Origin: Planctomycetota bacterium
Lineage (GTDB): Bacteria > Planctomycetota > UBA8742 > UBA2392
Assembly: GCA_019912315.1 (NCBI GenBank)
Contig: JAIOJA010000037.1
Coordinates: forward strand, 62,001 to 126,000
Reading direction: 5' to 3'
DNA: 64,000 bases
Of the stretch, positions 8,171-16,563 are shown one piece after another; positions within the stretch are counted from its first letter, which is position 1; each line of letters starts with the position of its first letter. Under the pieces are notes generated by a model that saw only the letters and a program-made list of their open reading frames with translations, had not been told where the DNA came from and made no database searches. Both the position numbers and the translations under genes were made by a program.

Positions 8171-9369
8171 TGACCGAAAGTACCTACCGTGACCCGAGCC
8201 GACTCTTCAGCGTAATCGTGCCCGAAGGTTTCGAGCGCGACCCGCGCGCCAAGAGCTTGGTGTTTCGGCACAAGGAAATCGACGGGACGGTCACCGTCAG
8301 CTGCCTGCGCCATCGTGCGGATTCCGGCAAAGTGAACCTGTTCGACGCCCTGCCAAGCCGCGACGGCATGCAAAATGTCGAAGAGACCGAGCGCGACGGG
8401 ATGAACGTCGTCTACGGCGATTACCAGGGTGAGCTGCAGAATCGCACCGAGTACTGGCGCTGGTGGACGCTGCAGCGCGGCGCCATCGGCATTGTCGTCA
8501 GCTTCAACGGCGCGCCGGATACAGCGACGGAGACGCGCGTCGACAAGCTGGTGGAGGGCATTCGCATTTCATCCCACCCGCCCGTCAGCGTGGAGGACTT
8601 CACCCAGCGGGCTGCGAACGTTTACGCCGCGACGCTCGACAAGGCCGAGCCTGAAATCGCGCGGCCGCTTGAACTCAACACCGGCGGCAACGCCGTCCTG
8701 CGCCTGGAGAACGCCTACATCACCTATCTCGACGCCTGGGATGCGGACAACCAGACCGACCCGGACGAGCAGCTTGCCCAGTGGTTCGAAATGCTGTGGG
8801 GTGAGCAGGACAAGGAGCTCGGCGCGTTCGAAGACGTGCGCGGGATGATTTACCCGGTCGTGCGAGGCTGGGGCTACGGGCGCGAAACCAAGGTGCCGGT
8901 GCTGCGCCGCACACTCGTCGACAACGAGCTTGAAATGCTGGCCGTGCTCGACACCGGGCGGACGCTGCGCTTTATCAGCCGCGACGACGTCGAAAAGTGG
9001 GACGGTGTCAGTGAGGAAGACGTCTTCTTCTTCGCGCGCGAGAACCTGATGGCCCTGGCCGAAGACCTGCAACTCCAAACCCTGGCCGACCCGGACGGCC
9101 ACCCCAAGGCCGTGATCGTCGCAACCGGCGACAGCTATGACGCGTCAAGACTCGTGCTGCCGACGCTGTATGAGAAGCTGGCCGAAGTGATCGGGCCGAA
9201 TCTACTCGTGGGAGTGCCCAACCGCGACTTCATGATCATCCTGAACGCCGACGACAATGAGCTGGTCACCAACGTTGCCGCGCAAGTGAAAGCCGACGCG
9301 CAGCAGCGCCCCTACCCAATCAACGGCAACCTGTTCAAGCTGACCAAAGACGGGGTGGAGGCGGGGTAG
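8170..9369 (+). CDS. DUF1444 (YtpQ-like) protein with extra N-terminal domain
   Basis: The 399-residue protein starts at an ATGA overlap with mcsB, so it is translationally coupled to the arginine-kinase operon. The C-terminal part (about 160-399), with LENAYITYLDAWD, VPVLRRTLVDNELEMLAVLDTGRTL and a closing VGVPNRDFMIILN, resembles DUF1444/YtpQ proteins of unknown function. The N-terminal part (about 1-135, beginning FSVIVPEGFERD) resembles the small DUF1795/PsbP-like fold and is not usual for YtpQ. There is no signal peptide or membrane segment. Coupling to mcsAB suggests a role in protein arginine phosphorylation or stress, but that is inference. Confidence 0.65.
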   Translation: MTESTYRDPSRLFSVIVPEGFERDPRAKSLVFRHKEIDGTVTVSCLRHRADSGKVNLFDALPSRDGMQNVEETERDGMNVVYGDYQGELQNRTEYWRWWTLQRGAIGIVVSFNGAPDTATETRVDKLVEGIRISSHPPVSVEDFTQRAANVYAATLDKAEPEIARPLELNTGGNAVLRLENAYITYLDAWDADNQTDPDEQLAQWFEMLWGEQDKELGAFEDVRGMIYPVVRGWGYGRETKVPVLRRTLVDNELEMLAVLDTGRTLRFISRDDVEKWDGVSEEDVFFFARENLMALAEDLQLQTLADPDGHPKAVIVATGDSYDASRLVLPTLYEKLAEVIGPNLLVGVPNRDFMIILNADDNELVTNVAAQVKADAQQRPYPINGNLFKLTKDGVEAG

Positions 9370-9390
9370 CTGCCGCTGTATTCTCCCGCC

Positions 9391-10377
9391 ATGACCAAAC
9401 CTCTCGACGTAATCGCAATCGGCAACGCGCTGGTGGATGTGCTTACCCACGCGCAGGACGACTTCCTTATTGAGCGCAAGATCGAAAAAGGCTCCATGAG
9501 CCTGATCGACGCCGACCAGGCCGAGAACCTGTACTCGCAGATGGGCCCGGCCGTCGAAGTCTCGGGCGGCAGCGCGGCCAACACAATTGCAGGCATTGCG
9601 TCGCTGGGCGGCAGCGCCGGCTTCATCGGAAAAGTCGCGGACGATCAGCTGGGCGCGATTTTCAAACACGACATCACGGCGCTCGGTGTGGAGTTCACCA
9701 CCAAGCCCATGCGCGAGGGCAAGCCAACCGGGCGCTGCCTAGTGTTCGTGACGCCGGACGCCCAGCGCACCATGCAGACTTTCCTCGGCAGCGCGGGCGA
9801 AGTCAGCCCGGCCGACATTGACGCGGAGCAGATCAAGCGCGCTAAGATCACCTATTTTGAAGGCTATCTCTGGGACCAACCGCCCGCGAAGGAAGCCTAT
9901 GTCAAGGCCGCGAAGATCGCCCATGAGGCGGGCAAGAAGACCTCGCTGACACTCAGCGATAGCTTCTGCGTGCACCGCCACCGCGCGGAGTTTCTTGAGC
10001 TCGTGGACGGGCACGTGGACGTGCTGTTTGCGAACGAGCAGGAAATCATCGCGCTGTACGAGACCGACAACTTTGACGCCGCCGTGCAGGCCGTGCGCGG
10101 CAAGTGCGACATCGCAGTAATCACCCGCAGTGAAAAGGGCGCCGTGATCGTAACGCCGGATGAGACAGTCGAGGTCGCCGCGCACCCGGTGGACAAGGTC
10201 GAAGACACCACCGGCGCCGGCGACCTGTTCGCAGCTGGCTTTCTGTACGGACTCACACAGGGCAAGCCCCTGGCCGAGTGCGGCAAGATCGCCGCCATCT
10301 GCGCGGCCGAGATTATCTCACACGTAGGCGCCAGGCCGGAAGCGGACCTGCAAGCACTGGTGGCGAAGCATTTGTAG
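9391..10377 (+). CDS. PfkB-family carbohydrate/nucleoside kinase (adenosine kinase-like)
   Basis: This 328-residue ribokinase-family enzyme probably phosphorylates a sugar or nucleoside with ATP. PfkB signature 1 is at GSAANTIAGIASLGG, and the ATP/anion-hole motif with the catalytic aspartate is EDTTGAGDLFAAGFLYG near residues 271-287. The overall pattern is that of bacterial proteins annotated as adenosine kinase, but substrate cannot be fixed from sequence. A TATTCT box at 9379-9384 ends 6 nt before the ATG, and there is no Shine-Dalgarno. It converges on the LOG gene across a structured repeat. Confidence 0.82.
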   Translation: MTKPLDVIAIGNALVDVLTHAQDDFLIERKIEKGSMSLIDADQAENLYSQMGPAVEVSGGSAANTIAGIASLGGSAGFIGKVADDQLGAIFKHDITALGVEFTTKPMREGKPTGRCLVFVTPDAQRTMQTFLGSAGEVSPADIDAEQIKRAKITYFEGYLWDQPPAKEAYVKAAKIAHEAGKKTSLTLSDSFCVHRHRAEFLELVDGHVDVLFANEQEIIALYETDNFDAAVQAVRGKCDIAVITRSEKGAVIVTPDETVEVAAHPVDKVEDTTGAGDLFAAGFLYGLTQGKPLAECGKIAAICAAEIISHVGARPEADLQALVAKHL

Positions 10378-10380
10378 TAG

Positions 10381-10470
10381 TTGGAGCGCGAAGCGTAAGC
10401 AAGCGGCACGCGCCGAAGGCGCGAATTCGCCGCTTCGCGGCGCGCCCCTCGCCTACGCTTCGGGCTCCAA
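10381..10470. repeat. Composite palindromic repeat between convergent genes
   Basis: The ends TTGGAGCGCGAAGCG (10381 on) and its near-complement CGCTTCGGGCTCCAA (to 10470) form imperfect arms of about 26 nt with 21 matches. Nested inside are GCGCC-GAA-GGCGC and CGCCGC-TT-CGCGGCG hairpins. It fills the gap between two convergent genes and could end transcription from both sides. Its GAAGCGTAAGC core resembles dispersed intergenic repeats I associate with planctomycete genomes (from memory, not searched). Confidence 0.7.
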
Positions 10471-10473
10471 ATC

Positions 10474-11010
10474 TTACGCGCCCAGCAACTCCAGCAGCCT
10501 CACCGGGTCCGAGTCACTGACGATCATTGCCCTTGCGTTGCGATGTAGAAAATCGTGGGCGTCCATGTTGTCGGCCAGCTCTAACAGCTTGTCCCAGTAA
10601 CCGTTGACGTTCAGCAGTCCGATCGGCTTGTCGTGCAACCTGATCTGTCGCCAGGTCCAGATTTCGAACAGTTCATCGAGCGTGCCGATCCCGCCGGGCA
10701 GGGCGACGAACGCGTCCGACAACTCGGCCATCAGCTTCTTGCGGTCGTGCATGGATTCGACGACATGCAGCTTCTGAATGCCCGTGTGGGCGAGCTCCTT
10801 GTCGGCCATGCTTTGGGGGATCACCCCTTCGACATAGCCTCCGGCATTCAGCGCCGCGTCGGCGACTACACCCATCAACCCGACATGCCCGCCGCCGTAG
10901 ACCAGCTTCATGCCGCGTTTCGCGACCAGTTCGCCGAAAGCCCTGGCGGCCTGCAGAAACTCCGGTTTGTTCCCCGCGGCCGCGCCGCAATAGACACAGA
11001 TCGATTTCAT
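10474..11010 (-). CDS. LOG-family nucleotide hydrolase (TIGR00730)
   Basis: LOG proteins cleave the N-glycosidic bond of (often cytokinin-type) nucleoside 5'-monophosphates, releasing base and phosphoribose. The 178-residue protein begins MKSICVYCGAAAG; an in-frame upstream extension to 11148 is discarded because it overlaps the divergent gene and this start matches family length. The hallmark PGGIGTLDE is at 105-113 and the conserved LVYGGGHVGLMG is near 37-48. Bacterial members are mostly housekeeping enzymes of unsettled substrate. Confidence 0.9.
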   Translation of the reverse strand: MKSICVYCGAAAGNKPEFLQAARAFGELVAKRGMKLVYGGGHVGLMGVVADAALNAGGYVEGVIPQSMADKELAHTGIQKLHVVESMHDRKKLMAELSDAFVALPGGIGTLDELFEIWTWRQIRLHDKPIGLLNVNGYWDKLLELADNMDAHDFLHRNARAMIVSDSDPVRLLELLGA

Positions 11011-11029
11011 GCCCCCAGTATGGCAACGC

Positions 11030-11058
11030 TTGTCGCCCCAAGCGACCGCGCCTAAACT
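11030..11058 (+). promoter_or_regulatory. Promoter of the NhaD/ArsB-type transporter gene
   Basis: TTGTCG (11030-11035), a 17-nt spacer and TAAACT (11053-11058) lie directly before the ATG at 11066. Only 7 nt separate the -10 box from the start codon and there is no Shine-Dalgarno, so a leaderless transcript is predicted. Confidence 0.55.
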
Positions 11059-11065
11059 CCCGCCC

Positions 11066-12466
11066 ATGCTGCTGTCAGCCGAGACCTCCAACAGCTTCGA
11101 GCCCGCCTGGGTGCCCATGGCCGTGCTCGGCGCGATCATGGTCGCCACTTACCTGGTGATCGCGTTCGAGAAGTTCCACAAGTCGGTGACGGCGATTCTG
11201 GGCGCGATGGCTGCCGTGATCGCCGCGCTTGCCTTCGGTCTGTTCGGCAAGACCGGCTATCCTGTGATCCACGAAATCCTGGGTCACGACCTGAACATCC
11301 TCGGCGTCATCATCGGCACGAGCATTCTGGTCGATACGGTAGGTCGCAGCGGGCTGTTTCAGTTCATCGCCATACGCGTGGTCAAAATGACCATGGGCGA
11401 GCCGAAACGTCTCTTCCTCTTTGTATGCATCCTGACCTGGCTGTTCGTAAGTCTGCTGACACTGGCGCCCGGGTCGCTGCTGATGGCGTCGCTGGTGCTC
11501 GTGATCTGCAAGACCCTGGGCTATCACCCGAAGCCTTACCTGATCGCCGTCGCCATCGTCGCGAACAGCGCGGCGCTAACCACCTTCAGCTCCGGCATCG
11601 CGACACTGATGATCGGCACCAGCGCGCAGATTCCGTACGTGCATTTCTTTATTGGCAGTACGCCGCTGGCAATCGCTACCGGCGCGGTCGCCTTCTTCGT
11701 GCTGGTGAAACTCTACGGCAAGAAGCTGCTGGCAGACGCAGCCGCGGCCGGCGACCCCGCGGAGCTGAAAACCAAAGTCGCCGGCTTCGACGAATGGGCC
11801 CTGGTCAAAGACCGCCGCATCTTCTGGCGCAGCGCGATCGTGCTGCTGCTGACCGTAGTCGGATTCGCCACAGCCCAGATGATCGGCGTGGGGCTGGATT
11901 TCATCGCCATGTCCGGCGGCATGATGGCGCTGCTGTTCTGCGCCGGCGACCCGGAGCAGGCAATCAAGAAAGTGAAGTGGAGCGTCATCCTTTTCTTCGT
12001 TGGCCTGTTCGTGATCGTCGGCAGCGTGAAGGCGACCGGGCTGCTCGAAATCACGGCCGACGCCCTGGTCAGTATCGGCGGCGGGCAGACCTGGCTGCTG
12101 GTGATCGTGCTGGGAATTTTCGTGATGCTCGCCAGCGGTTTCGTCGACAACATTCCGGTCACCGCGACCATGCTGCCCATACTCGACAAGATATCGTCTG
12201 AGAACCCCGCGCTGGCCGAGCCGCTGTACTGGACGCTGGTCGGCGCGGCAAATTTGGGCGGCAACGGCACGCCGATTGGCAGTGTCGCGGCGGTGGTCGC
12301 CCTGCACGCCCTTGAGGCTGAGCGCGGCGAGAAAGTCGGCTGGGGCGAATTCATGAAGGCGGGGATGCTGATCCTCGCGATCCAGGCGGTCATGGTGATC
12401 GGCTATGTTCTGTTGATGCACAGTTTCGGCTGGTTTCCTGACCTGCCGAAGTACGCCGGGAGATAG
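11066..12466 (+). CDS. NhaD/ArsB-type (ion transporter superfamily) membrane transporter
   Basis: This 466-residue polytopic inner-membrane protein (about 11-12 hydrophobic segments) belongs to the ArsB/NhaD branch of the ion transporter superfamily and most likely acts as a Na+/H+ antiporter or anion permease. Paired re-entrant-loop motifs typical of the fold are visible: NSAALTTFSSGIATLMIG in the first half, and VDNIPVTATMLPIL with ANLGGNGTPIGSVAAVVAL in the second. The ATG at 11066 was preferred to an upstream in-frame start that overlaps the divergent LOG gene. It is followed after 2 nt by a Usp-like gene, probably co-transcribed. Confidence 0.82.
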   Translation: MLLSAETSNSFEPAWVPMAVLGAIMVATYLVIAFEKFHKSVTAILGAMAAVIAALAFGLFGKTGYPVIHEILGHDLNILGVIIGTSILVDTVGRSGLFQFIAIRVVKMTMGEPKRLFLFVCILTWLFVSLLTLAPGSLLMASLVLVICKTLGYHPKPYLIAVAIVANSAALTTFSSGIATLMIGTSAQIPYVHFFIGSTPLAIATGAVAFFVLVKLYGKKLLADAAAAGDPAELKTKVAGFDEWALVKDRRIFWRSAIVLLLTVVGFATAQMIGVGLDFIAMSGGMMALLFCAGDPEQAIKKVKWSVILFFVGLFVIVGSVKATGLLEITADALVSIGGGQTWLLVIVLGIFVMLASGFVDNIPVTATMLPILDKISSENPALAEPLYWTLVGAANLGGNGTPIGSVAAVVALHALEAERGEKVGWGEFMKAGMLILAIQAVMVIGYVLLMHSFGWFPDLPKYAGR

Positions 12467-12468
12467 AG

Positions 12469-13407
12469 ATGCCGGACAACCCATTGAACGACGAGCTGCA
12501 CGAAACCATGTCGCGGTTCAAAGCAGCTACCAACGCGACGCCGATCGAGCTGCCGGAAATCAAGAAGCCGGGCAAAGTTCTTGTCGTGTTTGACCAGTCC
12601 AACCAGGACGAATTCACGGCCGCAGTCGGCGCGCAGGTTTGCCGCTGGTACGGGGCGACGGGCGTGCTGACTTTGCCGAAACCTGGCATGGACGTGGAAT
12701 CCCGCCGCCAGCACCTCGAAGCCATGCAGGCCAAAATGGAAGGCGCGAACTGTGAAATCGCACCGATCCAGGATGACGAAGACCCGGCCGACCGGATCAT
12801 CGACGCCATGAACGCAGCCAAGGCGGAGTTCATAGTAATGGATGCCCCCTGGGGCGAGGATATCACCAAGCTCGGGCGCGACTCTGTTGGCAGCACCGCT
12901 GAGCGCGTGCTGGCCCGCGCGACGATACCTGTGCTGTTCACCCGCGAGCCGCAGCCGGATGTGACCGCGCTGTTCAACAATCCGCTCGTGAAACTGCACG
13001 TGCGGCAACAAGAGGCGCCGAAGTCGTTGGCGACGGCATTCAGCCTGTGCGGCGCCAGGTCAAGCTTTCATGTGCTGTTCGTGGTGGACGCGGCGGCGAT
13101 GGCGGAGGCGATGGCATTGCTCGGGCATGAAGTGGACAAGAGCAAGCTGACCGACGCAGCACTGGTCGCCGACGCGCAGGCCGCCGCAGGCTCACTGGTT
13201 GCAGCCGCGCAGCATTGGGCCGCGGACAACAGTGCCAACCTCGATGTCGAGTTCAAGATCGGCAGCGACCCCGACGTGACAGCCAGACACGCGAATGACG
13301 GCCAGCACCTGCTGGTGATCCCCTGCCCGGCCGACCGAAACTCCAGCGCCTATTCACGGGCGCTGACGGTGCTTCGCCTGAGCTCCGTGCCGGTACTGAT
13401 GGTGTAG
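12469..13407 (+). CDS. Tandem universal-stress-like (Usp) protein
   Basis: The 312-residue soluble protein has two alpha/beta halves. The first (about 35-160) ends in GRDSVGSTAERVLARATIPVLF, matching the UspA C-terminal glycine/serine nucleotide-binding pattern followed by the PVL strand. The second (about 185-312) ends RALTVLRLSSVPVLMV and lacks the glycine-rich loop, so it may be degenerate. It starts 2 nt after the NhaD-type transporter gene; Usp domains often accompany ion transporters and may modulate them, which is inference here. Confidence 0.65.
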   Translation: MPDNPLNDELHETMSRFKAATNATPIELPEIKKPGKVLVVFDQSNQDEFTAAVGAQVCRWYGATGVLTLPKPGMDVESRRQHLEAMQAKMEGANCEIAPIQDDEDPADRIIDAMNAAKAEFIVMDAPWGEDITKLGRDSVGSTAERVLARATIPVLFTREPQPDVTALFNNPLVKLHVRQQEAPKSLATAFSLCGARSSFHVLFVVDAAAMAEAMALLGHEVDKSKLTDAALVADAQAAAGSLVAAAQHWAADNSANLDVEFKIGSDPDVTARHANDGQHLLVIPCPADRNSSAYSRALTVLRLSSVPVLMV

Positions 13408-13484
13408 TTCGTGTGTCGTGGTTCGTGAACTGTAAGAGGCCGGGCCCCGCGCCGAACCACGATTCACGACGCACAATCCACGAC
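13407..13484. repeat. Iterated-word inverted repeat downstream of the Usp-like gene
   Basis: TCGTGGTTCG (13416-13425) is perfectly complementary to CGAACCACGA (13453-13462). Both arms carry further degenerate copies of the word TCGTG/CACGA (13411-13427 and 13459-13484). It starts right at the stop codon and may act as a terminator or processing hairpin. Confidence 0.7.
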
Positions 13485-13573
13485 TTAAAGGGTCAACGTA
13501 GACTTGCGGGGTCCGGTTTCATAATCCCGTTATGTTCTGGCAATCCGTTCGTGGTACCGTATATCCTCGCGTT

Positions 13574-14029
13574 ATGGACACGAAGACCGCACTCGCATAC
13601 GTACGCGAGTTTCTTTCGATTTATTGGGCCAATGAGCACGCCCATGAAAAGTGGTCGCGAGAGCTTGAGGCCGCGCACGGGCTGACGGCCAAGCAGTACG
13701 GGCTGCTGCGTGCCGTGGAACGGTCCGACGACATTACCACCACAAACCTGACCGACCTGCTGGGCAAGGCGCAGCCCGCCATCACCCAGATGCTGAATCG
13801 CCTTGAGAAGAACGGCTACATCACCCGCGAAGTCAACGCGCAAGACAAGCGCAAGCGCGAATTGAAACTCACCAAGAAAGCCCAGAAGGTGCTCGATTCG
13901 GTCGAGCCCATCGGGCCTACTCGCGTCGCCCAGGCGATTGAACTTGCCAGTGAGCGCGAAGCGGGTCAGGTTGTGAAGGCCATGGAAACTCTCAGCGAGT
14001 GGATGACCAGGCGCAAGGCCATGCGATAA
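13574..14029 (+). CDS. MarR-family transcriptional regulator
   Basis: A 151-residue winged-helix regulator. The core LTAKQYGLLRAVERSDDITTTNLTDLLGKAQPAITQMLNRLEKNGYITRE followed by the wing DKRKRELKLTKKA is a classic MarR layout, with flanking helices for dimerisation. The ATG at 13574 was chosen because upstream in-frame codons run into a promoter-like region; a TATATC box at 13560-13565 ends 8 nt before it and no Shine-Dalgarno is seen. It may control itself and the downstream TPR gene 30 nt away. The ligand is unknown. Confidence 0.9.
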   Translation: MDTKTALAYVREFLSIYWANEHAHEKWSRELEAAHGLTAKQYGLLRAVERSDDITTTNLTDLLGKAQPAITQMLNRLEKNGYITREVNAQDKRKRELKLTKKAQKVLDSVEPIGPTRVAQAIELASEREAGQVVKAMETLSEWMTRRKAMR

Positions 14030-14059
14030 CACCGGCGTTTGCGTCGACAAGTCCGTATC

Positions 14060-15688
14060 ATGCCTGACATGGCCAGCACCGAGGAAGACCTCAAAGCAGC
14101 CTACGAATTCCGCCACGCCGTGACACGCGACGCCGCGTACCAGATGCTGCTGCCCAGCGAACGAAGCGAGTTGCACCGACAAGTCGTTGACCACCTGAAC
14201 CACGTGCTGAGCGAAGAACAACGCGTCACCTCAGGCGCGGAGATTCTCGCGCACATTGATGCAATCAACGAGCCGGAAACGCTTGGCCCGCTCGAGCTCG
14301 CTTACCTGAAGCGCGCTGCTGGCCACGCGATTGAGACACACCAGAGCCTGCCCGCCATTGAGTACCTGGAACGAATCAGGGCGCACGAACTGGCGGATGT
14401 CGAAACCCGCATGGATGCTACGCAACGATTGGGCGCGACGCTGCTGGCGCTTGGACGCATGCAGGAGGCCGCCCATGCCCTGAGCACTGCCATCGAGGAA
14501 GCGCACGCAGTCGCGCCACAACACCTCGGCAGTCTGCGCGGCGGACTCGCGGGCGTGTACATGGAAAGCGGGCGAACGGAAGAAGCGGGCGAGTTGTTCG
14601 AGCTTGCGATTCAGGATAGTCGCGCCGGCGGGAATGACCTGGCGCTGGGCCGCGCTTTGACCAACCGCGCAATTCTATACCGGCACATCGGCAAAGATGT
14701 CGATCACGAGTCGCTGCTGAAAGAAGCGCTGGAAGTTCACCGGCGTGTCGGCAATCGCTCCAGCGAAGGGTTGACCCTGATGGCCCTGGGCGGAACTTAC
14801 CGCACGGGTGAAGACAACGCGGGCGCGGAGGAACTCTACCGTCAGGCACTCGCCATCTTCCGTGAGCTTGGAGACCGCCCGCTGGAGGCGCAGGTCTGGG
14901 GGAACCTCGCAAATGTCTACTTGGTGAGCGACCGTAACGATGAAGCCGGACAAGCCTACGTACGCGCACTGCGCGTCATGCGCGAGTTGGGTCGCCGCCG
15001 CAACGAGGCTATTCTGCTGGGCAACTACGCACAGTTGCTTCAGCGCCAGGGACGACTCACGGCGGGGTTGGCCGCTGGCGCGCGTGCGGTTTCGATACTT
15101 GAATCCCTGAATGACTTGATGCTCTTGCCCCCGTTTCGCGCGATGCACGCGAGCAACCTGACGCTGATGGGAGATTTCGAGGGTGCGGAGCGGCACTTTC
15201 AACAAGCAGAAAACGAGCTGTCCGGCGACGCGAACGTCGGTGCACTCGACCACCTGCTGCCCGCAAGATTTAGATTTTTCATTGCGCGCGCCTGTGGTGG
15301 TTTCGGCCCCGGGCGAGACCCGGCTGCGCGCGAACTTTCAATGCTGGGCAAGGCCGAAGCAACAATCACACGCCTTCGAAACGCGAACAAAGCCAAGTCG
15401 AGTAGCCTGACCAGCGTGATCAACCGCAGCGTTATCAAGCTGTCGGCACATCTGAATAAAACGCGTGAGCAGCTCCAACGGGGTTCGGCAACGGGACTGT
15501 TCAACGGGGGGTTGCTGCAGAGCCACGCGCCAAGCTGCCGCAAGGCCCTTGTAGCCCGGCTGCTTGAGCTCGCGCCGGAACAGTTGCGTTGGATGCAGCT
15601 GCACGAGCCGGAGGTGTACGCCGGGTTGGTGGAAGGTATCGACGACTTGCCTGCGCCGGACTGGCGCAGCCCGGACATCCCTGCGTAA
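14060..15688 (+). CDS. TPR protein with remnant of a STAND/AAA ATPase junction
   Basis: This 542-residue protein is almost all tetratricopeptide-like repeats (about 80-400, for example AEELYRQALAIFRELGDRP). Its N-terminus, AYEFRHAVTRDAAYQMLLPSERSELHRQVV, matches the short segment that normally joins a predicted ATPase domain to its TPR tail in large kinase or cyclase/ATPase regulators. No P-loop precedes it, so the protein looks like the detached tail of such a regulator. The start is uncertain (ATG 14060 or 14069). It follows a MarR gene closely. The function is probably protein-protein interaction. Confidence 0.6.
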   Translation: MPDMASTEEDLKAAYEFRHAVTRDAAYQMLLPSERSELHRQVVDHLNHVLSEEQRVTSGAEILAHIDAINEPETLGPLELAYLKRAAGHAIETHQSLPAIEYLERIRAHELADVETRMDATQRLGATLLALGRMQEAAHALSTAIEEAHAVAPQHLGSLRGGLAGVYMESGRTEEAGELFELAIQDSRAGGNDLALGRALTNRAILYRHIGKDVDHESLLKEALEVHRRVGNRSSEGLTLMALGGTYRTGEDNAGAEELYRQALAIFRELGDRPLEAQVWGNLANVYLVSDRNDEAGQAYVRALRVMRELGRRRNEAILLGNYAQLLQRQGRLTAGLAAGARAVSILESLNDLMLLPPFRAMHASNLTLMGDFEGAERHFQQAENELSGDANVGALDHLLPARFRFFIARACGGFGPGRDPAARELSMLGKAEATITRLRNANKAKSSSLTSVINRSVIKLSAHLNKTREQLQRGSATGLFNGGLLQSHAPSCRKALVARLLELAPEQLRWMQLHEPEVYAGLVEGIDDLPAPDWRSPDIPA

Positions 15689-15696
15689 AAAACAAA

Positions 15697-15718
15697 CCGG
15701 GAGCCTTTCGGCTCCCGG
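15697..15718 (-). terminator. Rho-independent terminator of the ECF operon
   Basis: CCGGGAGCC (15697-15705), loop TTTC, GGCTCCCGG (15710-15718) form a perfect 9-bp stem. Read on the minus strand it is followed by TTTGTTTTTT, a proper U-tract, so it ends the leftward operon starting at 17943. In the plus direction there is no U-tract. Confidence 0.85.
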
Positions 15719-15740
15719 TGCTTGGTTCACTCAGCTGCGT

Positions 15741-16544
15741 CTAGCGTCCGCCGCGGCGACCGCCGCCCATGCCACGACCACCCAGCGAATCAAGGTTGCC
15801 GCCTTCACCAAGCAGGTCCGTAAGGGTGGACACCTGCGCGGTGGAAAGCTCCGCCTTTACAGCTTCCAGCGACGCGTCGCTGACGGCCTGCATCTCGGTG
15901 CCCCAGTCGAACTCGATGCCTTCATCGCGGGCTGTGCGACCGCGTTGCATGACCTCACTGCGCTTGGTGTTCATGTCGGCGAGAATCACGTCGATGTTGG
16001 TCTTCTGCACTTCCGTAAGCCCCAGCTCCGTGCTGAGTTTGTCCAGAATGGTCTTGTTGCGCGCGGCCATCATGTCGGCCATCTGCTTTTCGCGCTCTGC
16101 GGCCCGGGCCGCCCGATCAGCCTCATCTTTTTCCTCCATGGCTTTGCTGACGGCTTCCTTGAAAGCCGCGGAGTCCGGGTCGGCCGGGATGACAGCACCT
16201 CCGTCGACACCGCCGCCGCTGTTGGCAACCACCGGCGCACTTTTGAGTTCGTTGATGCGCTCGTTCAGGTTTTCATACTTTGTTTTCAGGGCGTTGTATT
16301 CGTCGGCTTTGACCATGCCCTCCATGCGGACTTCCATGCTGCCAATATCGGCCCGCAGGCGCGCAATCTCGTCTGAATGGTCTGTACCGGCCGAAGCGTC
16401 GCCAACGTTTTGCAGCAACGGGGCGTCCACAGCCACCTTGTTGGAGGCTTTCTCCGGCGCGCCGTAGGTGGCCGCAACATATCCGCCACCGGCGCCGGCG
16501 ATCACGCTGGCGAGAACCGCAATTATCAACATGCCTGATTTCAT
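15741..16544 (-). CDS. Membrane-anchored Spy/CpxP-like LTxxQ protein
   Basis: The 267-residue protein has one N-terminal transmembrane anchor or uncleaved signal (about 4-26), a heptad-rich coiled coil (about 56-102), a Gly/Pro linker and a helical domain with two LTxxQ-type motifs: LTEVQ at 176-180 and LSTAQ at 233-237. It ends in a Gly/Arg-rich tail (GGRGMGGGRRGGR). LTxxQ domains occur in periplasmic Spy, CpxP and CnrX-type chaperones or metal sensors. It is the last gene of a sigma factor/anti-sigma operon, 19 nt after the anti-sigma gene. It probably senses or buffers envelope stress in the periplasm. Confidence 0.6.
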   Translation of the reverse strand: MKSGMLIIAVLASVIAGAGGGYVAATYGAPEKASNKVAVDAPLLQNVGDASAGTDHSDEIARLRADIGSMEVRMEGMVKADEYNALKTKYENLNERINELKSAPVVANSGGGVDGGAVIPADPDSAAFKEAVSKAMEEKDEADRAARAAEREKQMADMMAARNKTILDKLSTELGLTEVQKTNIDVILADMNTKRSEVMQRGRTARDEGIEFDWGTEMQAVSDASLEAVKAELSTAQVSTLTDLLGEGGNLDSLGGRGMGGGRRGGR

Positions 16545-16563
16545 AACCTGTCTCCTTGATGCG

